Assembly (NCBI GenBank): GCA_043777375.1
Contig: JAYWHX010000136.1
Coordinates: 45,184 to 109,183, forward strand
DNA from: TH-plancto1 sp043777375
GTDB lineage: Bacteria > Planctomycetota > Planctomycetia > Planctomycetales > Planctomycetaceae
Length of the DNA: 64,000 bases
Direction of reading: 5' to 3'
Positions 54,384 through 63,776 of this stretch are shown here, in pieces (the first letter of the stretch is position 1; each line of letters begins with the position of its first letter). The notes under the pieces were generated by a model. That model worked only from the letters and a program-made list of their open reading frames with translations, had not been told where the DNA came from and searched no databases. A program made the translations under genes and the position numbers.

Positions 54384-55288
54384 TGCCCAGCGTCTCGAAT
54401 CTCCTGCACCTCGCAGGATGAACTCAGCAGCGAGATCAATTTTGACCGCGCGGTCGCGATCCCTTTATACTCCGCCGCTGCGGGGGAGATGCTGGAGAAC
54501 AACTGGGACAGCCGAGCAGCAGCTGTGCGATTCAGCATGAGCGTCGTGAGTGGAAGAATTTCCGTCCGAATGCCAAACAGGATACTGCCGCTAATCGGAA
54601 GTTTGAGCAGCAGCTGATGCTCCAGACGGATGAAAACTTCCTCGGCTGTAATCGTCACATCCAGGGGTCGCCGGGGTCGTGACGGATGGTGATTGAGCTC
54701 TGCGTCGCGGCTGTAGCTGGCGTTCTCCCGCGTCCACACGGAGCCGGGCTCTTGGCGAGCAAAGAAGATTTCGATGTTGCGGGCCAGGGCCGCGTTGAGT
54801 CCTGGAATCGGGCCATGCACTTCGCTCATCGGGAGACCAAGTTTATCGCGCAGTGCCCATGTACTGGGGAAACAGACAACTCCTCCGATCAGGCGGTGGA
54901 CCCCCTCGCCATCGGGATGCATCCACGCGAAGTCCACCTCCCACGCTCGGCCCAAAGCGAGCAGCTGTTCCCACTCGGGTAGCGATTGGTCGATCTCCGT
55001 CCCCAGCGAGCGGGCCAGTTCCAGAGTCTCGCGCAGAGCTGGACTGGCCTCGGGCAGCAGTGCTGCATAGGCCTCCGCATCTTCTTTCAGCCAGCGATCC
55101 CGCTCGGCACAAATCGCTCCACTCTCAGCGTGTGTGGCAAAAAAATCAGCAGCGACGCCCGGCCGCAAACCCATCGTCCAACGATGATCCCCAGCTGGAA
55201 AAAACCGCTCCCACGCGGGCAGCTGGGTGTTCTCATCGCGTGAGTCACCGTTGAGAACGGGCTGGCACTGACGGTTCACTTGGGGCAT
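54374..55288 (-). CDS. DUF3445 (heme-dependent oxidative N-demethylase-like) protein
   Basis: The 304-residue protein matches my recollection of the DUF3445 family, some members of which are heme-dependent oxidative N-demethylases. Seen: N-terminal WTMGLRPGVAADFF, the middle GGVVCFPSTWALRDKLGLPM with SEVHGPIPGL, then the ARNIEIFF segment and a later EVFIRLEHQLLLKLPISGSI strand. It lies between the cupin (convergent) and the PVC cytochrome gene (same strand, 55 bases). Whether it demethylates is not shown. Confidence 0.75.
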   Translation of the reverse strand: MPQVNRQCQPVLNGDSRDENTQLPAWERFFPAGDHRWTMGLRPGVAADFFATHAESGAICAERDRWLKEDAEAYAALLPEASPALRETLELARSLGTEIDQSLPEWEQLLALGRAWEVDFAWMHPDGEGVHRLIGGVVCFPSTWALRDKLGLPMSEVHGPIPGLNAALARNIEIFFARQEPGSVWTRENASYSRDAELNHHPSRPRRPLDVTITAEEVFIRLEHQLLLKLPISGSILFGIRTEILPLTTLMLNRTAAARLSQLFSSISPAAAEYKGIATARSKLISLLSSSCEVQEIRDAGHQP

Positions 55289-55343
55289 GTGGATTCCAAC
55301 GACGCGGTGTGACTTGTCTTGTCGGCAGCACCGATCCAGTCGT

Positions 55344-58300
55344 CTACTGCTTCGGCAGCGATTCGATGTAGTCGATCAGCGACGCCAGCTCGCGGATGGT
55401 CAGTTCCTTGGTGATCCCCTCGGGCATCAACGAAACATTCTGCTTGGTACGCTCGTCGATGCTATTTGTCGGGATCTCCATCTCGATGCCATCGGCATTG
55501 CGGATCGTGACCTTGTCAGCTGCTTCCGTGACGACAAAACCGGTAACGGTCTTCCCATCGTCGAGGGAAAACACGTTGGTCACGAAGCCCTGCGCGAGAG
55601 TTTTGCTGGGGATCAGAATCGCCTCGGCGATGTCTTTGCGTTTGTAGGTATTGGCGATCGTGCCAAGGTACGGCCCGCGCGGGGGTTGGTCCTTGCGGGT
55701 GGTGTGGCACTTCACGCAGTTCATGCGTTCGAACAGGACAGCCCCGAGTTCGATATCCCCCTTTTCCTCGACGGCCTTGGTCACTGCGTCTTCGATCTTG
55801 AGTGTCGAGACCTTCGGCCCGGACTTCTGGTCCTCGCCGAGTTTGAGTTCCTTGATCGCTGCCTCCGCAGCGGCTTTGATTTCAGGAGTCGTGCTGAACC
55901 GGGCAGCGAGGACTTGGTTCGCGTATTCCGCCCGGCCTGACTTGGCGACGGCATTGAGGAGCGAGACCTCGCTGGCGGGGTCCTTCCACATCGGTTCGAG
56001 CCACTTGGTAATCGCTTCTCGGACCTCGACGGGAGTCTCGCTCTTGACAGCCGTGACGAGAAGGACGGCCTCCCCCCATTCAATGTGAGGGGCAGGGGGG
56101 CAATTCACCAAATGAGTGACTGTCTTCCAATGGTCGACGATGTGGTTTGCGCTGAACAGAATCTCACGCCCACGGTGGAGCAGTTTTCGATTCTCTTCGC
56201 TGGAGTCAAGAAGCCCCTGAGCACGCACAAGGCCAATGACTGCTAGCCCGCTGTTGACTTTGGCAAAGGTCGACATCGAGTCGATGATGAACTCGGCTGG
56301 CATAGGTGCGTCATGAACATCTCCGATGGCTTGAAACAGTAGCTCAAATCCGGCGTCTGGAACAACCTTCGCACGCGCCAACTGAGAAGCAAGAGCTGGA
56401 AGGAGTGACTTGTCCTTGGCAGCCAACGCCACGAGTTGTTCGATGGCCTCATCGAGCGGGATGCGGTGGCGGTCCATCTCTTTGGTGAGGAATGCCGCCT
56501 CGGCCGAGGTCGCAGACGCGAGTGCCCCCTTGAGTGCGGCAGCGATCTTCGGTGTCTCGTCCCACGCCTCGCGCTGGTAATACGGGCCAGTGGTGTCGGG
56601 CCGCGTGCCCCAGCTGTCGCCCTTCCAAGTGCCTTCGCGGAAGTACAGGCGGCACAGCGCCGCGAGCAGGTTCTGCCGCAGCGTCGGCTCCTTCGCGGTG
56701 GCCAGTTGCGAGATCATGTACGCCGCAATCTCTGGCTCTTGAATCTGTCCGGCACAGGCGAGGACGGCTGCGAAGGCCGGGGTGGTGTTGGGTTCGGTGG
56801 TCAGGAACTCGAGCGTCGTGACGGACCGCTGCGTCTCGATGACGGCCCGTCGCGCGGTGTGGGCCACGATCGGATCGGTGTCGATGGAGGTCCGCATGAG
56901 GGCCGCGATCGACAAGGGGCTGCCTTCTCGCCACAGACCGAACAGCGCGGCCCGGCGGACGCGAGGAGAGTCATGCGAGAGGGCTTTGACGAACGCTGCG
57001 CGCGGGAAGTTCTCGTCGACCTCATCGCCCAAGGCTCGCAGTGCGTACTCGCCCACGAGCGGATCGGCGATCAGGTCGGCCAGAACCTGACTCGTCTTGT
57101 CTTCGGCTCCGAGATCCATGGCGAAGATGGCAGCGACTCGCGATTCCATCGAGAGCTTCGTATCGGCGGCGATGGCGATCAGCTTCGCAATCGTGTCATC
57201 GTTCAACCCACGCGAGACCAACTCACGCTGAGCGGCCAAACGACGACGGTGGCTGTCCGACTTGATGAGTTCCAGCAGTTGATCCGGCTCGGCCTCAGCG
57301 AGGTCCGGCAAGGGAACCGCCGTGTGCCCTTTCGGCTGGACGGAGAGCAAATACCCGACCTCCTCCCCGACATACGTGAACGTCGCTCCCTTCCAACTGG
57401 CGACGATTAACTGACCGTTGGCATCGACATCCATGTCGGTCACGCGCGGGACTCGCAGGAACTCGGTCTGGTCGGCGGTGAACGTAGCCCCCTTGGGCGT
57501 CATACGGTGCCGGTAGATCATGTCCCGGCCCCAGTCGCAGGTGTACGCGGCGTTCGAGAACCCCTCGGGGTAACCCGGCTCGGCGAGGTACACCCCGCCG
57601 CAGCCCGACCCGCCGCCGTAGATATCGAGCGGCTGGACGGCTTCATCGTTGAAGTGCATGTAGAGCGAGGGGTAGCCGTGATGCTCACCCCCACTGAAGT
57701 GGTGCAGCCGAATATCCCAACCGCCGCCATCGTTGGTGTTGTCGCGCGTGAAGGCATTCAGCAGCGGGTCGACCGCGACCTCCAGGATGTTGCGAGTGCC
57801 GCGCGAGTAGACCTCCAGTTCGGTTCCATCCGGGCGAACTCGCACCACGCCGCCGCCGCGAAACTGCAGCGTCCGGCCATCGATCCCTTCGGCCTCCATG
57901 AACCCAAAGTCCCCGATCGCCAGATAGAGCCAGCCATCGATCCCCATTGTCACGCCGTTGCTGGTGTGGTCAGCGGGTCGGTCCTTGAACCCGAAGGCGA
58001 TGTTCTTGACAAGGATCTCTTGCTCATCCGCCACGCCGTCGCCGTTGCGGTCGATGAACGCACTCAGGTGCGGTGGGTGCAACACGTACAGCCGGTCGCG
58101 GTCCCAGACCAGCCCGCGCGGGGAGTCGACATCGGGCACGAAGTATTGCGACTGATCCGCCCGGCCATCCCCATCGAGATCGCGCAGCTTCATGATCGCC
58201 CCACGCCTCGGAGCCCGGTCGAGCGAGCCGTTCTTGTCGACCGAAACGTACACATCACCGTTCGGAGCTGAGGCTACGAACGTCGGGTAATTCACAGCTG

Positions 58301-59600
58301 GCGGAGCGGCGAAGAGTTTGGCTTCGAAGCCTTCAGGGACAGTCACGTCCTTGAGCATCTCTTGCTCCTTCTCCAACGACTTTCCCGCCCGATCAACGGT
58401 GATGACTTCAGTCTGATCGCCATAGAGTGCGACTTCGCTGATGCTGCCCCACTGGCCAGGGTTTGCCCCGAGGAACGTGATCCGCACGGCGTTCACAGCT
58501 TCAAACGAAAAGTCGTGTGTGACGTTGGCGGGCTTGTCGTTCATCGAAGCATCCACGGCGGTCTGCCACTTCAATCCGTCGACCGAAACATCGACCGTGT
58601 AGCGATACTGCCCGGTCGATGACTCCCAGTCGATCTTGCAGCCGGTCAGCTTCGTCGCTTGAGGCAGTTCGAGAGTCAGCTGCTGCGGGGCGCTGTCCCC
58701 ATTGGCGCACCAGCGAGTGGCGGGGTTGCCATCGACAGCGTCTTTGGCGAAGTGGTTGTCGCTAGTCTGCTCGCTACTGGCGGTCGCGTTCAGTCCTTTA
58801 GCGATGTTGACGCGAACGGTCTTCGGCTTCGGGGCGATAAGGTACTCGTCATTCAGCTTATCACACGCCCACAGCGTGCCGCGCGTGACGAGGTCGAGAT
58901 ACTCGGGAGCGCCGACGGTTTCGTTGTGGTGGCCGAGCGTGGTGCCAAAGACGCGGCCCTTGCCGAATTGATTGGTCCAGACGCAGACCTCGTCGTTGCC
59001 CTCTTCTTTATTCTTCGCGGTGCCGAGCGGATGGGCAGTCGGCCAGACCTTTTCAATCCAGTACAGCTCCCCAGCTGGGTTCGCCCAGGCGGGGCCGAAC
59101 TTGGCCATGATCGGGTGAGCCGCGTCGACGTTGAGTACCTCATGCGGATAGTGGGCTCCATGCCGCCGCGAGGTCACTCCGCAGAACTGGAACCAGTCCT
59201 CCGTCCCGTCACGGTAACAGTGCATCGCACAGTGCAGCACCACCGCTGGCAGCCCCTCGCGGTGCGGGGTAATAATGTTCTGGGTCCACTCGTTCTCTTT
59301 CACATCGCTGAAGCACTCGTCGTGAATGACGACATCGAACCCCTTCGACCAGTCCTTCTTTTCGTACAGTGGGATCTTGCTGTTCGTGACCGTGCCACCT
59401 TCATGGACGACCATCACGTCCATGTGGGCGCGTTCCATCATGCCCTTGGACAGCAACTCCTTCTGCGAGTTGTAGTCATGGCAGCACCCGCCACAAACCA
59501 GCAACACCTTGAGCGGCTGGGGTGGCTCAGCTGCGAGAGTCGAACGTGGAGAAAAACTGGTTGCGGTAAGCAGAGCCAACAGGAGAATGCGGTTGAGCAA
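55344..59600 (-). CDS. PVC-type ThuA/dehydrogenase-like/HEAT/cytochrome c protein
   Basis: The 1418-residue exported protein has a Sec signal (ILLLALLTATSFSPRSTLAA). Order of parts: ThuA-like domain about 30-230 (VVLHCAMHCYRDGTEDWFQF); F5/8-type C domain about 265-385; a membrane-bound dehydrogenase-like beta-propeller about 415-760 (RGLVWDRDRLYVLHPPHLSA, GGEHHGYPSLYMH); HEAT-like helices 780-1250; and C-terminal cytochrome c with Cys1295-V-K-Cys1298-His1299. This PVC-superphylum architecture is usually attributed to oxidation of sugars with electron transfer to c-type cytochromes. The start is TTG 59600 with AAGGG eight bases upstream. Confidence 0.92.
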   Translation of the reverse strand: MLNRILLLALLTATSFSPRSTLAAEPPQPLKVLLVCGGCCHDYNSQKELLSKGMMERAHMDVMVVHEGGTVTNSKIPLYEKKDWSKGFDVVIHDECFSDVKENEWTQNIITPHREGLPAVVLHCAMHCYRDGTEDWFQFCGVTSRRHGAHYPHEVLNVDAAHPIMAKFGPAWANPAGELYWIEKVWPTAHPLGTAKNKEEGNDEVCVWTNQFGKGRVFGTTLGHHNETVGAPEYLDLVTRGTLWACDKLNDEYLIAPKPKTVRVNIAKGLNATASSEQTSDNHFAKDAVDGNPATRWCANGDSAPQQLTLELPQATKLTGCKIDWESSTGQYRYTVDVSVDGLKWQTAVDASMNDKPANVTHDFSFEAVNAVRITFLGANPGQWGSISEVALYGDQTEVITVDRAGKSLEKEQEMLKDVTVPEGFEAKLFAAPPAVNYPTFVASAPNGDVYVSVDKNGSLDRAPRRGAIMKLRDLDGDGRADQSQYFVPDVDSPRGLVWDRDRLYVLHPPHLSAFIDRNGDGVADEQEILVKNIAFGFKDRPADHTSNGVTMGIDGWLYLAIGDFGFMEAEGIDGRTLQFRGGGVVRVRPDGTELEVYSRGTRNILEVAVDPLLNAFTRDNTNDGGGWDIRLHHFSGGEHHGYPSLYMHFNDEAVQPLDIYGGGSGCGGVYLAEPGYPEGFSNAAYTCDWGRDMIYRHRMTPKGATFTADQTEFLRVPRVTDMDVDANGQLIVASWKGATFTYVGEEVGYLLSVQPKGHTAVPLPDLAEAEPDQLLELIKSDSHRRRLAAQRELVSRGLNDDTIAKLIAIAADTKLSMESRVAAIFAMDLGAEDKTSQVLADLIADPLVGEYALRALGDEVDENFPRAAFVKALSHDSPRVRRAALFGLWREGSPLSIAALMRTSIDTDPIVAHTARRAVIETQRSVTTLEFLTTEPNTTPAFAAVLACAGQIQEPEIAAYMISQLATAKEPTLRQNLLAALCRLYFREGTWKGDSWGTRPDTTGPYYQREAWDETPKIAAALKGALASATSAEAAFLTKEMDRHRIPLDEAIEQLVALAAKDKSLLPALASQLARAKVVPDAGFELLFQAIGDVHDAPMPAEFIIDSMSTFAKVNSGLAVIGLVRAQGLLDSSEENRKLLHRGREILFSANHIVDHWKTVTHLVNCPPAPHIEWGEAVLLVTAVKSETPVEVREAITKWLEPMWKDPASEVSLLNAVAKSGRAEYANQVLAARFSTTPEIKAAAEAAIKELKLGEDQKSGPKVSTLKIEDAVTKAVEEKGDIELGAVLFERMNCVKCHTTRKDQPPRGPYLGTIANTYKRKDIAEAILIPSKTLAQGFVTNVFSLDDGKTVTGFVVTEAADKVTIRNADGIEMEIPTNSIDERTKQNVSLMPEGITKELTIRELASLIDYIESLPKQ

Positions 59601-60170
59601 AGTCTAGACCCTTTCAGGGAACTGCGGAACAATCGGGCCGCCCGACAGTGCGACATGACCACATTGTGAGAGGTGTCGTGAGATACGCAATACTGAGTCT
59701 TCGACTCCACGATCGGCTTAGGACATTCTCAAGCACAGGAGGGCACACCAATATTTCTATCCAACAAAAGCTGGTCTTAAACGTATAAATCACGTGACTC
59801 TGTAGGTCAGTAGCCAAGTCCGTCTTGCGGACCCGGCACGAATGAGAGCGGATCTCGCAAAGGGACTCCAAGCGAGTGCCGCTGAGCGATAAAGGCTTGT
59901 CAGCTGGGGCTGTTGACAATGCCACGGCACGCCAAGGAATGATCCGCAGAAGGCGACTGTCGAAAGCGTCGAATTAGAGGCTCACAGAATGTGAAATCAG
60001 ACAATAGGAAGATCCTAGGGACCGCCGCAGAATTAATCCGGCATGGCACGCGGGGCCACTTCCATTCGAGTTCAGCTTTGGCTGCACTGAAAAGACACAG
60101 CATGACCGAGAGGCTGTGGCCCCTCGACGGCCGCCCGCTCTCTGCCAAACCTGTGCTGCCAAACCGACAG
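59601..60170. other. Intergenic, nothing supportable
   Basis: These 570 bases lie upstream of the cytochrome gene and beyond the pheA stop. Short frames have no domain or start context. I found no RNA signature or repeat. Confidence 0.5.
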
Positions 60171-61385
60171 TTACTCAATCGGGGCACTGCGAGGATATGA
60201 ACCAAGCACTGAGAGTCGGACAGCCTTCTTCTCCAGGGCGGCGATCGCCTTGGCGACGGTCGCGTCCTTCTTGTGTCCCTCAAAGTCAAGGAAGAACAAA
60301 TACCCGGTTTCCGGCCCCCGCAGTGGGAATGACTCGATCCAAGTCAGGTTGACCTTGTAGTTCTTGAACGACTGCAAGGCATCGCTCAAGGCACCCGGAG
60401 CGTGCGGAATCTGTAGCAGCACAGCTGTGCGGTCCTTGCGAGTCGGGACGGTTTCCTCGTCGCCGATGATCGCGAACCGCGTCACGTTGTGCGGGTTGTC
60501 TTCGATACACTCGGCGACGATCTGCAAGTCGTACTGCACAGCGGCCTGCTTCCCGGCGACAGCTGCGGCACCCGGTTTGTCACGGGCGAGCTGGGCGGCT
60601 GTCGAGGTGCTGGTGACCTCAATCGTGCGGGCGCGGGGCATGTTGCGGGAGAGCCAATCGCGGCACTGCGACAGGGCCTGCGGCTTGCTGTAGATCTCGG
60701 TGATCTCGCTTCGCGGCGAACGCGACATCAGGTTGTGATGCACAGCCAGCTGGACTTCGCCGCAGATGTGCAGCGGCAGCCGAGTGAACATATCGAGCGT
60801 GTCGACAATGCGTCCGTCGGTGCTGTTCTCGATAGGAACGACACCGTAATCGGCATGCCCGCGATTGACCTCTTCGAAGACCGAAGCGATCGTATTGACC
60901 GGGACGAGATCGGCACTCTTGCCGAAGTGCTCAATAGCCGCGAGGTGCGAAAAGCTGAACGGAGGCCCGAGGTACGCGGCTCGCACCACTTTGACGCGGC
61001 TGCGGGAGGCACTCAGAACTTCACGGAAGATGGCCCGCAGTGTCTGATTGGGGATCGTCCCGCCGCTCTCGGCTTCGATCCGTTCCCACAACTCCTGATC
61101 GCCGTTCGGATCGAACCAGACCGAGTGCCGATCTTTGAGGTCGGTCAGCTGCTCGACGGTCAATTCCATCCGCTTGTTCAGGAGCTTGACCAGCTCTTTA
61201 TCGACAGTCCGCAAGACGGATTCTGTGGTGGCTGCGGTCTTTTTACGGACGACCGTTTTCGGAGCCGCCTTGGCTGGAACTGATTTTCTCACGCTCACCG
61301 GCTTTTTCGGGGGAGCGGCTTTCTTGATCTTTTCGACCACCTTTTGCTTGGTGGGCTGGACCCGCTTGACGATCTTCTTGGCCAT
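60171..61385 (-). CDS. pheA: Prephenate dehydratase with chorismate-mutase-like region
   Basis: This 404-residue enzyme makes phenylpyruvate in phenylalanine synthesis. Layout: a Lys/Ala/Pro-rich tail (1-60), an AroQ-type mutase region (about 60-135: VLRTVDKELVKLLNKRMEL), the prephenate dehydratase domain (AAYLGPPFSFSHLAAIEHFG, then YGVVPIENSTDGRIVDTLD and later DNPHNVTRFAIIGDE), and a C-terminal ACT domain (PHAPGALSDALQSFKNYKVN, with TWIESFPLRG) for phenylalanine feedback. ATG 61385 has GGAAAG upstream. The basic tail is not part of the family. Confidence 0.92.
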   Translation of the reverse strand: MAKKIVKRVQPTKQKVVEKIKKAAPPKKPVSVRKSVPAKAAPKTVVRKKTAATTESVLRTVDKELVKLLNKRMELTVEQLTDLKDRHSVWFDPNGDQELWERIEAESGGTIPNQTLRAIFREVLSASRSRVKVVRAAYLGPPFSFSHLAAIEHFGKSADLVPVNTIASVFEEVNRGHADYGVVPIENSTDGRIVDTLDMFTRLPLHICGEVQLAVHHNLMSRSPRSEITEIYSKPQALSQCRDWLSRNMPRARTIEVTSTSTAAQLARDKPGAAAVAGKQAAVQYDLQIVAECIEDNPHNVTRFAIIGDEETVPTRKDRTAVLLQIPHAPGALSDALQSFKNYKVNLTWIESFPLRGPETGYLFFLDFEGHKKDATVAKAIAALEKKAVRLSVLGSYPRSAPIE

Positions 61386-61763
61386 GGGAGCTTTCCAGCG
61401 AAACTGGGTTTCGGGACTCCCTTCCACATCATCAAATCACGAAACCCAAGCAGGGGGCAGTGGTTCCATTCCACATTCCTGACCGGGCGTGCTGCTCACC
61501 TGAGTGTTGTTCCGCATACTTGTCAGTAAGCGTAAAGTCATTCAGGGGAATGAGTTGCGTCTTAATTCGCACAGTCCATCGCATGTTGATGTGTGCAAAA
61601 ACCGACCAACCACTCGGCGAACTTCGTTTGTACAGGCGTCAGAATATCCATGTCAAGCCGCTGAGTGGGCTTGGGAACCTCTCGGGGCGGTAAGACCGAG
61701 GACTCCCCCTTGCAGTTTACCCAACCGGAACATACCCAACGTAACATCAACACTCAAAGCGAG
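61386..61763. other. Intergenic, nothing supportable
   Basis: These 378 bases hold the pheA promoter region. A 63-codon frame at 61562-61753 on the minus strand is not supported. No tmRNA signature was found next to smpB. Confidence 0.45.
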
Positions 61764-62243
61764 TTAACGCTTTTTCATCGCCTGCTGCATTTCTCGGCGC
61801 GCGTCATCCGTTTTGAGCTTCTGCCGCTTGTCGTGCAGCTTGCGCCCCTTACCGACGCCTAGCTTAATCTTCACAAATCCCCGAGAGAAATGGACATCGA
61901 GCGGGATCAGGCTCATCCCGGATTCGTCCGCACGCTCGGCAAACTTCTCAATCTCCCTCTTCTTCAGCAACAGCTTGCGCGGTCGACGCAGCGGGTGGTT
62001 CATCAAGTTCGCTTGCGAGTACTCGGCAATGTCAACGTTGTAGAGCCACACCTCACCACGCAGGACGCGGGCGAACCCCTCGTCGATCGTGATCTTGTTA
62101 TTGCGAACGCTTTTCACTTCGCTGCCCGCGAGCATGATGCCGCAGTCGATCTCGACAATGATCTCGTATTCATGCGACGCCTTCCGATTCCGGCATACGA
62201 TCCGGTCGGGGTCGCCTTTCGTTTTCGTGTCTTTGCTGGCCAT
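61764..62243 (-). CDS. smpB: SsrA-binding protein SmpB
   Basis: The 159-residue tmRNA partner for ribosome rescue shows the family's pattern: NRKASHEYEIIVEIDCGIML, AGSEVKSVRNNKITIDEGFA, LYNVDIAEYSQANLMNHPLR, RPRKLLLKKREI, then FSRGFVKIKLGVGKGRKLHD and a basic C-terminal helix (KRQKLKTDDARREMQQAMKK). Length standard. The ssrA tmRNA gene is not in the window. Transcribed divergently from the aminotransferase gene. Confidence 0.96.
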   Translation of the reverse strand: MASKDTKTKGDPDRIVCRNRKASHEYEIIVEIDCGIMLAGSEVKSVRNNKITIDEGFARVLRGEVWLYNVDIAEYSQANLMNHPLRRPRKLLLKKREIEKFAERADESGMSLIPLDVHFSRGFVKIKLGVGKGRKLHDKRQKLKTDDARREMQQAMKKR

Positions 62244-62424
62244 CAGGTGTTGCAGGGTCTTCGAGGAGGGGGGCTAGGAAGTATACTCCGCAGCGAGCCC
62301 CAGCGGGAGGATTCGTGTTTCGAGAATGCTCAAGGTTTCCAGGGTTGCAGGAACGGTTGCGGCACGGCGACATCAAATGGTGATCTCCTCCGATTCAGAC
62401 AAGCCCTCGATTTTCATTCTCAGG

Positions 62425-62534
62425 CTCCTCTTCTTCGCTTCCTTCGTGACCTTCTGTTCCAATCCTCTTCCCGAGAGCCAGAAGCGAAGAGGAGGAATTT
62501 TGAACAGAAGTCGACGAAGGAAACGAAGGAGGAG
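62425..62534. repeat. 110-bp inverted repeat ending in the aminotransferase ribosome-binding site
   Basis: The left arm (62425-62459) and right arm (62501-62534) pair with small gaps, e.g. GAACAGAAG and CTTCTGTTC, and GACGAAGGA with TCCTTCGT-like stretches. A second hairpin TCCTCTTC/GAAGAGGA lies between. The right arm ends in GAAGGAGGAG, six bases upstream of ATG 62541. Confidence 0.8.
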
Positions 62535-62540
62535 TCAGAC

Positions 62541-63776
62541 ATGCTGGAGGCTCTTCGTTCAATTCCCAATCAAGGCCCCGACATGCCCGACCACTCACTC
62601 GACCTGTCCCGCTTTGACTGGAACGAGTTCCACCCGCACTGGGACTTCGAGCCAGGTGTCTCTTATCTGAATCACGGATCGTTCGGGCCGTCTCCCCGAA
62701 CCGTGCGAGTAGCCCGCCAGCGCTGGACGGAGGAGCTCGAACGCAACCCGATGGAGTTCTTCGTCCGGCGGCAAGAAGGTTTACTCGATGAAGCGGGCGA
62801 CGCCCTCGGCAAGTTCGTCGGCTCTCGCCCGGAGAACTTGGCCTTCGTCCCGAATGCCACCGTCGCCATGAATATTGTCGCGGAGAACACCCAGCTCGAA
62901 CCCGGCGACGAGGTGCTACTCAACGATCACGAGTACGGAGCCGTCATCCGCATCTGGGGTTCGCACTGTAAACAGGTCGGTGCCAGGACCGTTCTCGCTC
63001 GCCTCCCGCTGGGAGAGGCCACCGCCAATGACCGCGTCGATGCGATCTTCAATCGCCTCACCCCCCGCACGAAGATGATCGTCATCAGTCATGTCACCTC
63101 GCCCACAGCTCTCATCCTGCCCGTCGAAGAGGTCTGCCGTCGGGCCAAGTCACTCGGCATCCCCGTCTGCATCGACGGCCCGCATGCCATCGCCATGCTG
63201 CCGCTCCAGCTCGATCAACTCGGCTGTGATTACTACTGTGCAAGTTTACACAAGTGGCTCGCCGCCCCATTTGGCAGCGGTTTTTTATACTCGAAGCCCA
63301 AGCATAAATCCGGACTCAAACCCGCCATCATCAGCTGGGGTCGCAGCCTCTCCGGTCGCGCGTCGCGCTGGGTGGACGAGTTCCACTGGACCGGCACGAG
63401 CGACCCAGCTGCGTATCTCGCCGTGCCCGAGGCGATCCGCTTCTTGCAATCCGTCGGCCTCGACCGGTTCCGCGACCAGTGCCACACTCTCGCCCGATAC
63501 GCGGGACGGTTGCTCGCCGACCGTTGCGGGGCGATTCCCCTCGCCCGCGATCACGAGTTCGGCACCATGCTGACTCTCGAACTTCAGCAACTCCAACGTG
63601 TCGACCTGCAACCCGGCACGCCGCACCCCTTACAGCTCAAGTTGGCCACCGAATTCGGAATCGAAATCCCGATCGTGGAATGGCAGGACCGCCTGCACAT
63701 CCGCGTGTCATGCCACCTGTACAATACGCCGCAGCAGATCGGCCGGTTGGTCGAGGTGCTGTGCCGAGTGATGTGA
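62541..63776 (+). CDS. Class V aminotransferase, isopenicillin N epimerase-like
   Basis: The 411-residue PLP enzyme belongs to the aspartate aminotransferase fold type I, class V. N-terminal VSYLNHGSFGPSPRTVR, the middle ENLAFVPNATVAMNIVAENT, KMIVISHVTSPTALILPVEE, the Asp in CIDGPHAIAML that supports the cofactor, and the PLP lysine in ASLHKWLAAPFGSGFLY are visible. The family includes isopenicillin N epimerase and cysteine desulfurase-like enzymes; the true substrate is open. ATG 62541 has AGGAGG 8 bases upstream, inside a repeat arm. ATG 62583 is an alternative. Confidence 0.9.
   Translation: MLEALRSIPNQGPDMPDHSLDLSRFDWNEFHPHWDFEPGVSYLNHGSFGPSPRTVRVARQRWTEELERNPMEFFVRRQEGLLDEAGDALGKFVGSRPENLAFVPNATVAMNIVAENTQLEPGDEVLLNDHEYGAVIRIWGSHCKQVGARTVLARLPLGEATANDRVDAIFNRLTPRTKMIVISHVTSPTALILPVEEVCRRAKSLGIPVCIDGPHAIAMLPLQLDQLGCDYYCASLHKWLAAPFGSGFLYSKPKHKSGLKPAIISWGRSLSGRASRWVDEFHWTGTSDPAAYLAVPEAIRFLQSVGLDRFRDQCHTLARYAGRLLADRCGAIPLARDHEFGTMLTLELQQLQRVDLQPGTPHPLQLKLATEFGIEIPIVEWQDRLHIRVSCHLYNTPQQIGRLVEVLCRVM

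Noticed and set aside
61562..61753. 63-codon frame near smpB
   Set aside because: No domain, no ribosome-binding site and no coding bias; left as noncoding.
61386..62540. tmRNA gene beside smpB
   Set aside because: Neither a tRNA-like acceptor end nor a tag reading frame could be found.
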